This document shows, one piece after another, positions 57,997 through 64,000 of a stretch of DNA of 64,000 bases (position 1 is the first letter of the stretch; each line of letters starts with the position of its first letter). Source of the stretch: Selenomonas sp. oral taxon 892 str. F0426 (lineage in GTDB: Bacteria > Bacillota > Negativicutes > Selenomonadales > Selenomonadaceae); the NCBI RefSeq assembly GCF_000468035.1, contig NZ_KI260545.1, forward strand, positions 85,777 through 149,776. The letters are read 5' to 3'. The translations under genes and the position numbers were made by a program. The notes beneath the pieces are model-generated. The model was given only the letters and a program-made list of their open reading frames with translations. It was not told where the DNA came from and did no database searches.

Positions 57997-58817
57997 CCCT
58001 TCTCCTGTTCCTTCGTGCCTTCTTTAGCACGCGATTTGACGATCTTGCTCAACACCATCGCACCGACAATGCCTGCGGCAGCGCCGCCAATAGCGAGCTT
58101 CGTAAAGGCGCGGCCCGCCTTCCAAAGGTCGATGGAAAGCGGCGTAACAGGGTTCGCCGGCAGACCAAAGGCCTCGGGCTTATCTGGCAGCACGTAGATC
58201 ATATGTGTGCCGCCGACACCCTCGGGACAGTAGATGTTGGCATTGGGGAAATTCGGCTGGATCAGCGCCAGGCGCTCCGCCGCGAGCTGCTTCATCTCCT
58301 CGATCGTACCGAATTCCAGCGCGTGCGAAGTACAGGTCTTGGCACATGCAGGTTTCAGGATCTCACCCGTCGTCTCGTGTCCCTTTGCAATGCGGTCATA
58401 GCAGAGATCACATTTCGTGGATTTATGACGGATCTCGTCAATCTTGGGAATGTGCCACGGGCAGTTGTGCTCGCAGTAGTGGCAGCCGACGCATTTCGAC
58501 TCATCGATGACGACGGTGCCGTTCTCGTTGCGATTGATCGCGTTCTCGGGGCACCCCTTCGCGCAGGCGGGGTCGCCGCAGTGGAAGCAGTTCTTCTTGA
58601 AGAAGTCCCACTGGAACTTGCCCCGGTCATCGATGCGTTCTTTCATTTCGATGAGCGTATAGACACGCGGCGTAAGGTCTTTGTGGGACTGGTACTGCCC
58701 CTCGAACGGAGTATCCATGTCCGGCGGCAGATCGTGCCACTGCTTGCAAGCTACCATGCAGCCGCGGCACGCAGTACAGCGCGACATATCATGCAGCATT
58801 GCGATTTCCTGTGTCAT
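57993..58817 (-). CDS. fdnH: formate dehydrogenase beta (iron-sulfur) subunit
   Basis: A 274-residue four-cluster ferredoxin subunit. The Cys blocks are CTACRGCMVACKQ, CFHCGDPACAKGCP, CVGCHYCEHNCPW and CDLCYDRI with PACAKTC. A C-terminal transmembrane helix (about 240-262) anchors it to the membrane. It relays electrons from FdhA to the cytochrome b subunit. It is 36 bases downstream of fdhE. Confidence 0.95.
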   Translation of the reverse strand: MTQEIAMLHDMSRCTACRGCMVACKQWHDLPPDMDTPFEGQYQSHKDLTPRVYTLIEMKERIDDRGKFQWDFFKKNCFHCGDPACAKGCPENAINRNENGTVVIDESKCVGCHYCEHNCPWHIPKIDEIRHKSTKCDLCYDRIAKGHETTGEILKPACAKTCTSHALEFGTIEEMKQLAAERLALIQPNFPNANIYCPEGVGGTHMIYVLPDKPEAFGLPANPVTPLSIDLWKAGRAFTKLAIGGAAAGIVGAMVLSKIVKSRAKEGTKEQEKG

Positions 58818-58853
58818 GACGTTCGCTCCTCTCCTTGTATAGATTCAAGTATT

Positions 58854-59726
58854 TTACTCTAAAATTGTATTTCCCTTCTTCTGAAAGCCCTGCTGTTCCG
58901 CGAGGAGGTCAAGCTGTACACTCGCCCAGTCCTGCCGGTAGATCGCATCGGCATCGCTGCCGCCCGCCGGTCCGCGGTAGGTCTTGATGTAGCTGCCGCA
59001 TGCATCGCAAATGTCGAGACGCATGAGGTCGCTGTCCGTGGGTTCGAGTGTATGCATCTTCCCGAGGTCCTCATTGCCGCAGTAGGCGCAGCCAACGCGG
59101 GTATAAAGCCAGCGTGTGCCGCAGCCGCCGCAGATGAGGTCACGCGTGCGTCCCTCGCGGTACTTCCTCAGTTCTGCGAGCACCGGACGGCGGCCGCAGA
59201 CGGGGCAGAAATTCTCACGGAACTGCGGCGTATCGGGATCGGGATCCCACACCGCCGGCTCTTTGAGCGCAGCAGGCACGAGTGCGGCAATGATGCGCCA
59301 GATCGTGCTGCGGATGAAGCCCTCATTGAGGGCGTGCTGCTCGGCGAGCGCGGAAAATGCCGCCTTGTCCTGCGTAAGCACGGCGATGATGAATTCTTCC
59401 TTCGCCGCCTTGCGCAGCTTCTTCAGCACGGCGAGGTACTCGCGCGCTGACTCCTGCATGAGCGGTGGAACATCCGCCTCTGCAATCCGAGCGAAGACCT
59501 CCTCCTGTATCATGTAGACTGCACGCACCATACGGCGGCGGTAGGTCTCCTGCTGGAGGATGGGCAGACGCTCCGCGATCGTCTTCTGAACGGCGCGTTC
59601 GGGCAGCTGAATGGTCTCGGGTGTGCCGACTGCCTCAGCAACGAGGCGGTGCACACGCTCAGATTCTGCGAGAAACGGATGCTGCTTGAGGAAGCGCTTC
59701 ATCGGGTCGATTTTCTTTGCTTTCAT
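58854..59726 (-). CDS. fdhE: formate dehydrogenase accessory protein FdhE
   Basis: A 290-residue FdhE. The N-terminal two-thirds are helical; the C-terminal rubredoxin-like part has four CxxC motifs (FCPVCGRR, ICGGCGTR, GCAYCGNED, ICDACGSY), which bind iron or zinc. FdhE is needed for assembly of respiratory formate dehydrogenase. I chose ATG 59726 after GGAG. Unusually, fdhE lies between fdhA and fdhB rather than at the operon end. Confidence 0.93.
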   Translation of the reverse strand: MKAKKIDPMKRFLKQHPFLAESERVHRLVAEAVGTPETIQLPERAVQKTIAERLPILQQETYRRRMVRAVYMIQEEVFARIAEADVPPLMQESAREYLAVLKKLRKAAKEEFIIAVLTQDKAAFSALAEQHALNEGFIRSTIWRIIAALVPAALKEPAVWDPDPDTPQFRENFCPVCGRRPVLAELRKYREGRTRDLICGGCGTRWLYTRVGCAYCGNEDLGKMHTLEPTDSDLMRLDICDACGSYIKTYRGPAGGSDADAIYRQDWASVQLDLLAEQQGFQKKGNTILE

Positions 59727-59811
59727 AAAAGGGCTCTCCACGTCGTTTCAGACGTTACTCCTGTGCTGTTCTTTATGCGGTGCGGTCCTATGCGGACTGC
59801 CGCAGAGGACG

Positions 59812-62800
59812 TTACAGTTTTTCGATCTTGGCGAGGCAGGCCTTGAACTCCTGCTCCTGTGCGTTCGGGTCGAGCGCGTCTATGGTGAGGTAGTTGCCCG
59901 AGGGGCCTGTCGAGAGGCTCTTGAATCCCCAGTTGTATGGGATCCAGATCATGTGTGTAAGTTTACCGTTGATCATGAGCGGCTGTGCACGCTTCGTAAC
60001 CATCGCCTTCACGTCGATGCTCGCGCGCGCTGTGCTGACACGGACGAGATCACCACCCCGAATACCGAGCTCGACGGCAAGCTGCTCCGGCATCTCGACG
60101 AACGGCTCTTTGACCAGCTCGTTGAGGTACGGAATGTTGCGTGTCACCGTGCCAGAGCACCAGTGCTCTGTAAGGCTTGAGGAGCATAGGACGTGCGGAT
60201 ACTCGTCAGGCGTGCCGATCTTGTGATACTCCGGCACACGCGGGTAGATGACACAGGGGTTGAATTCGGTCTTTTGCCCCTCGTTCATGACATTCTTCGT
60301 CGGGCTCTCGACCGGCTCGTAGAACTCAGGCAGCGGTCCATCGACCGGTGTCGAGGAGTGGTCGCGCGTCATGCCGTTCTCCACATCGCTGTACTCAGCG
60401 GCGAAGATGCGAGCGATGCCCTCAGCGTTCATGCGGAACGGCTTCTGCCCTGCGGGAGTGTTCGGCCCCTGCGTACGGTCGCCGACATCGGGAACATCGT
60501 AGCCGTCCCACATCCCCTTCGCCTCATCCCACCAGACGAGTTTCTGCCCCGGACGGACAGGCTTGCCGTTCTCATCGCAGGAAGCGCGGTTGTAGAGCAT
60601 ATGGATGTTGTCCGGCCAGACCCATGCGAAGTTCGGGTAGATCCCCATGTCGCCGTGGTCTTCCTGTCCGCGGCGCCGCGCCATGTGCACGCCGTCGCCA
60701 TAGACGCCCGTGAAGATCCACATCCCCGCCATCGTCGTGCCGTCGTCGCGGATCTCGCGGATCCCGCGCAGGAGATGTCCGTCCTTCAGATCGTAGCCGT
60801 TGCACTCCTTCATGACGTTCTCAACATAGGTCTCGCCGTTCTCTGGGTCGCCGTAGTTCCATGTGAGGAGCTTGATGATGTTGTCCTTCGGGTCGGTCGA
60901 ATCCTTGTAGAGTTCGCGGATGCGCTTCCAGAGCTTGTCGATGATCCAGTAGTCGGGGCGCGACATATTTACCGGATCGGGCCCCTTCATGCGCCACTGG
61001 ATCATGCGCTGCGAGTTCGTCATCGTGCCGCAGCGCTCAAGGTAAGAGGCAGCAGGCAGGAAGATGACCTCAGTCTTGATGTCCGCCGGATTGTCGCCCG
61101 GACGCTCCCAGAATGCCGCCGTCTCGTTGACGAAGACATCCTGCACAATGAGTGTGTCGAGGTTCTTGAGACCTGCATTGATCATCGTGAGGTTCGCGTT
61201 CGACACCTGCGGGTTCTGTCCGCAGACATAGATGCACTTGACGATGCCCTCGATTGCCTTCTCGAACATGACATAGAGCGAGTCATTGTGCGTGCCGTTG
61301 CGGATCGGCAGGGCGTTGAACATATAGTCGTTCGACGCATTCGCCGCATCGCCGAACCATGCCTTGAGCAGATTCTTGAGGTTCTTCGCCTTGGCCGTAC
61401 CGTTGCTCTGCGTCCACTTCGCGAGGGAATTCGTCTTATGCGTCGGATACGAAAGGTATGCCGGCAGATACTGGAACATGATGCCGTAGTCTGTGGAGGA
61501 CTGCACGTTCGGCTGACCGCGCATCGCATCGATGCCGCCGCCCGAGACGCCGATGTTGCCCATCAGCAGCTGCATGATGGTGAAGCAGCGGATGTTGCCG
61601 ACACCGATCGTATGCTGGCACATGCCAAGCGCGTACATCATAACTGTCGGCGTATGCGAGGAGAAGATCTCCGCCGCCTTCTGGATGTCCTCCACAGGCA
61701 TGCCCGTGATCGCCGATGCCTTCTCGAACGTGTAACGCGAGAAGTGCTTCGCGAGGTGATCCATGACCGTGCCCTGCGCCGCCATCGACGATGCCTTCAT
61801 CGGCTTTCCGTCCGGCCCCAGCTTGTACCCCCACGTCGTCTTGTCGTAGGTGCGCGTCTTCTCGTCATAGCCAGAGAAGATGCCCGCATCAAAGTTGTAG
61901 TCGTCGCGCAGGAGGCAGAATGCGTTCGTGTTGCGGCGCAGATAGTCAGCATCATATTTCTTATTTTGAATGATATAATTTATAATTGCTCCGAGGAATG
62001 CGATATCTGTACCAGTACGAAGCTGGAAGAAATGATCTGCCACACGCGAGGTACGGGTATAGCGCACGTCAACATGGACGATGATCGCGCCGTTGTCCTT
62101 TGCCTTCATGACGTTCTTCATCCCCATGGGATGGCACTCCGCCATGTTTGAGCCCTCAATCCAGATGAGCTTTGCATGCTTGAGGTTGTACCACGAGCCG
62201 GTCATCGCGCCGCGTCCGAATGCAGCACCGAGCGCAGGCGGTGTCGTTGCATGACAGACACGCGTCTGGTTGTCAAGCTTGACCACGCCGAGACCGCGCA
62301 CCATCTTGATGATCTGATAGCACTCTTCATTGTTGATCTGCGAGCCGCCGATCAGACCGATGGCATCCGTGCGGTTGCTCATGAACTTCTGGCCCTTGAC
62401 CTCATCCTCGCCGATCCAGTTCTCGTCACGCGCCTTCTTGAGCGCACGCGCTGCACGGTCGATGGCCTCCTCCCAGCTGATCTCCTCCCAGTGATCGCTG
62501 CCAGGTGCGCGATACATCGGACTCTTCGGCCGCTCTGCCGAGTTCGGGATGTGTCCGTAGCCTACGCCCTTCGGGCAGAGCCCCCCCCGGTTAACGGGAT
62601 GATCTGCCGCGCCTTCGAGGTTGATCAGCTTACCGTCCTTGACATAGCCGATCGTTCCGCAGCCGCAGGCGCAGAAGTGGCAGACGGAGGTGAATTCCCG
62701 ACCGCCCGTCAGCTTGTACTCTTTCGCAGCCGCCTCGACTGTTGCGACATCAAGGCCGAGACTCGCCAGAGCCAGCCCGACGCCGCTTAGCCCAGTGGCT

Positions 62801-62829
62801 TTTAGAAAGTCACGTCTGCTAAGGTTCAT
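59812..62829 (-). CDS. fdnG: formate dehydrogenase alpha (catalytic Mo/W) subunit, Cys form
   Basis: A 1005-residue molybdopterin oxidoreductase. A Tat signal (SRRDFLKATG) sends it to the periplasm. The [4Fe-4S] cluster is bound by Cys50, 53, 57 and 85. The metal ligand position is Cys192 (RVCHATTPPAL), where E. coli FdnG has selenocysteine; TGT is read clearly and no in-frame TGA is present. The GRGAMTGSW segment follows. Formate is oxidised to CO2 with electrons sent to FdhB. AAAGGAG precedes the start. Confidence 0.96.
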   Translation of the reverse strand: MNLSRRDFLKATGLSGVGLALASLGLDVATVEAAAKEYKLTGGREFTSVCHFCACGCGTIGYVKDGKLINLEGAADHPVNRGGLCPKGVGYGHIPNSAERPKSPMYRAPGSDHWEEISWEEAIDRAARALKKARDENWIGEDEVKGQKFMSNRTDAIGLIGGSQINNEECYQIIKMVRGLGVVKLDNQTRVCHATTPPALGAAFGRGAMTGSWYNLKHAKLIWIEGSNMAECHPMGMKNVMKAKDNGAIIVHVDVRYTRTSRVADHFFQLRTGTDIAFLGAIINYIIQNKKYDADYLRRNTNAFCLLRDDYNFDAGIFSGYDEKTRTYDKTTWGYKLGPDGKPMKASSMAAQGTVMDHLAKHFSRYTFEKASAITGMPVEDIQKAAEIFSSHTPTVMMYALGMCQHTIGVGNIRCFTIMQLLMGNIGVSGGGIDAMRGQPNVQSSTDYGIMFQYLPAYLSYPTHKTNSLAKWTQSNGTAKAKNLKNLLKAWFGDAANASNDYMFNALPIRNGTHNDSLYVMFEKAIEGIVKCIYVCGQNPQVSNANLTMINAGLKNLDTLIVQDVFVNETAAFWERPGDNPADIKTEVIFLPAASYLERCGTMTNSQRMIQWRMKGPDPVNMSRPDYWIIDKLWKRIRELYKDSTDPKDNIIKLLTWNYGDPENGETYVENVMKECNGYDLKDGHLLRGIREIRDDGTTMAGMWIFTGVYGDGVHMARRRGQEDHGDMGIYPNFAWVWPDNIHMLYNRASCDENGKPVRPGQKLVWWDEAKGMWDGYDVPDVGDRTQGPNTPAGQKPFRMNAEGIARIFAAEYSDVENGMTRDHSSTPVDGPLPEFYEPVESPTKNVMNEGQKTEFNPCVIYPRVPEYHKIGTPDEYPHVLCSSSLTEHWCSGTVTRNIPYLNELVKEPFVEMPEQLAVELGIRGGDLVRVSTARASIDVKAMVTKRAQPLMINGKLTHMIWIPYNWGFKSLSTGPSGNYLTIDALDPNAQEQEFKACLAKIEKL

Positions 62830-62847
62830 CGTGATTCTCCTTTCGTA

Positions 62848-62866
62848 TCGGCGGACAAACCGCCGA
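62848..62866 (-). other. hairpin in the fdhA leader
   Basis: TCGGCGG and CCGCCGA form a perfect 7-bp stem with an ACAAA loop in the 103-base gap between fdhD and fdhA. There is no T run, so it is not a terminator; it may stabilise the mRNA. The gap is too short for a typical Moco riboswitch. Confidence 0.5.
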
Positions 62867-62932
62867 CAGACTCTCCTAAATCAGAATCAGTAACATCTAT
62901 GAAAAACAAGGTTGCCCCTGTTCTCCCCATGA

Positions 62933-63733
62933 TTAATCGAGCACAATGCGTTCGGGGTTCGCATATACACAGAACGACCCCGGTGCCATGCGTGCACAGA
63001 GCGTAATTCCAAGCTTATGTGCCACATTCAGCGAGAGTGTCGTCGGCACAGATTTCGCCGCGACTGCACCAATGCCCATACGCCCAAGTTTTAGCATCAT
63101 TTCCGACGAGCAGCGCCCGCTGAAGACGATGATTTTATCGGAAATCTCCACGTGATTTTTGAGCGCCCAGCCATAGAGTTTGTCAAAGACGTTATGGCGG
63201 CCGACATCCTCACGGAAGACAAGGATTTTCTTATGCGTTTGATCGAACAGCACTCCACTGTGAACGCCGTTCGTCCGATCGTGCGTTTTCGAGAGACCTG
63301 CGAGCAGCTCATCTGCCGTCGCGAGAATATCGGACGCGCAGAAGCGTACGTCGCGCGGCCGCTCAAAGATCTCCTCCGGGCGCAGCTTCAAAATCCTGCG
63401 CGCCGAGAAATACCGCGGGTTCCGAACGGCTTCCTCTGCCCAGCGCTGCGCGTCCTCTGTGGTACGCACCGCAGCAGAGAGGTGCTCTGCGTCCACCGTC
63501 ATCTTCATGATGTCATCATACGTGCGGATACGCCCCATCTGGGCAAGCATACCGACAACGAGATCCTCAAAGTCCACGGGTGAGCAGAACGCCGTTGTAA
63601 GATTCTCCCCGTTGAGGTCGATGTCGAAGTAGACCTCCTCGGATGTATATTTATGATCCGAGACGAAGGTATTCCCCTCGGACACATAGCGGGTTACGGG
63701 AACGTCGATAAAGTCGCTGCGCTGAATTTCCAT
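62933..63733 (-). CDS. fdhD: formate dehydrogenase accessory sulfurtransferase FdhD
   Basis: About 266 residues (273 if the ATG at 63754 is used; both have poor ribosome sites, and the start at 63733 fits family beginnings). FdhD transfers sulfur from IscS to the Mo/W-bis-MGD of formate dehydrogenase. The family motifs REDVGRHNVFDKLYG, FSGRCSSEMMLKL and SVPTTLSLNVAHKLGITL are intact. The usual CGxCG loop is missing: only one Cys (VRFCASD, about 132) remains at that place. It is upstream of fdhA. Confidence 0.92.
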   Translation of the reverse strand: MEIQRSDFIDVPVTRYVSEGNTFVSDHKYTSEEVYFDIDLNGENLTTAFCSPVDFEDLVVGMLAQMGRIRTYDDIMKMTVDAEHLSAAVRTTEDAQRWAEEAVRNPRYFSARRILKLRPEEIFERPRDVRFCASDILATADELLAGLSKTHDRTNGVHSGVLFDQTHKKILVFREDVGRHNVFDKLYGWALKNHVEISDKIIVFSGRCSSEMMLKLGRMGIGAVAAKSVPTTLSLNVAHKLGITLCARMAPGSFCVYANPERIVLD

Positions 63734-63757
63734 TTCCCTGTTTTTCCATTCCAACCA

Positions 63758-64000
63758 TTACATTGTCAAAAACATCGTACCGTCTGCACCGTAGAGCGGG
63801 CGTCCCATGAGGAAAAGCACGAGGCGCACCGCCGTCTCCATATCGTCCAGATCCGTGCACAGAATGCCTTCATCCGCATAATCCTTTGCAAAGAGCGCCG
63901 CAACGCGCTCGTCGATCTCCGGCACTCCCAGCCCGCGATAGAGCATCAGTGTCGGCAAAACACCGCGTGAACGACTCTCCGTTATATATAAATCCACACT
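63758..64000 (-). CDS. C-terminal part of an unidentified protein, cut by the window edge
   Basis: At least 80 residues on the minus strand, open to the window edge, so the true start lies outside. The visible part (RVAALFAKDYADEG, ETAVRLVLFLMGRPLYGADG) is helical and ends in GTMFLTM, weakly like the C-terminus of short-chain dehydrogenases. It ends 25 bases before the fdhD start, so it is probably co-transcribed with the formate dehydrogenase genes. I give no firm function. Confidence 0.5.
   Translation of the reverse strand, partial: SVDLYITESRSRGVLPTLMLYRGLGVPEIDERVAALFAKDYADEGILCTDLDDMETAVRLVLFLMGRPLYGADGTMFLTM

Noticed and set aside
60193-62151. 652-codon plus-strand frame inside fdhA
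   Set aside because: Antisense shadow of the formate dehydrogenase catalytic gene; His/Arg/Val/Asp-rich with no motif.
62253-62256. Selenocysteine codon in formate dehydrogenase
   Set aside because: The codon at the ligand position is TGT (Cys), and no in-frame TGA occurs.
1-64000. CRISPR array or prophage
   Set aside because: No regularly spaced direct repeats with spacers, and no phage structural, integrase or lysis genes were seen.

Overview
The window looks like chromosomal DNA of a diderm Firmicute (class Negativicutes), most probably an oral or intestinal Selenomonas-type organism. It combines lipid A, BamA, TamB, TolC, Skp/OmpH, Mla and TonB genes, which imply an outer membrane, with Firmicute-style strong ribosome binding sites, frequent TTG/GTG starts and Clostridia-like gene types (DUF134 regulator, SpoVD/FtsI-like PBP with PASTA, FtsA-like protein). 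The species assignment is inference; no 16S rRNA is present.

Layout. 1-4100: a sulfur-handling operon (TSUP permease and two lipoprotein rhodaneses), tRNA-Glu, gltX and an orphan dhaL, all on the minus strand. 4200-4490: a promoter, a probable 6S RNA and its terminator. 4580-7051: a large FtsA-like ATPase with AT-hook-like motifs. 7092-24547: a long minus-strand envelope-biogenesis cluster read as tolC, tamB, a sigma-70-family factor, a one-TM protein, bamA, an unknown outer-membrane protein, two glycosyltransferases, a small lipoprotein, ompH, an OmpH-like protein, ompH, lpxD and lpxL. 24743-26770: a lone flagellar hook gene. 27214-27990: a crotonase-family enzyme. 28118-34215: mlaEFD with a beta-barrel-fused MlaD, an intergenic palindromic repeat, rnhA, a PagL-like lipid A deacylase, ubiX and serS. 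34347: mutY. 35494-41829: an iron/heme island (TonB, ExbD, ExbB, TonB-dependent receptor with a Fur-box-like promoter, radical-SAM HutW/HmuW and flavodoxin HmuF).

42191-45169 is an accessory stretch: a DUF134-NifX-His-rich fusion, a Cys-rich secreted peptide, an acidic membrane protein, a RelBE-type toxin-antitoxin pair and an orphan coiled-coil protein. 45249-51895: a polar amino acid ABC transporter with a UroD-superfamily methyltransferase-like protein, divergent from two sulfur amino acid PLP enzymes. 51952-52881: an MqsRA toxin-antitoxin pair split by a small inverted-repeat element. 52972-57170: a GH114-like secreted protein, cysK and a class B PBP. 57292-64000: a membrane-bound formate dehydrogenase operon (fdhD, fdhA, fdhE, fdhB, fdhC).

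Taken together: the envelope cluster, Mla bridge, PagL-like enzyme and PBP build and maintain a two-membrane envelope; the TonB/HmuF-HutW island imports iron compounds and breaks heme anaerobically; the sulfur genes (TSUP-rhodanese, MetB/MalY, CysK, ABC) handle cysteine and methionine; and formate dehydrogenase supplies electrons for anaerobic respiration. All coordinates and motifs were read by eye; no similarity search was run.
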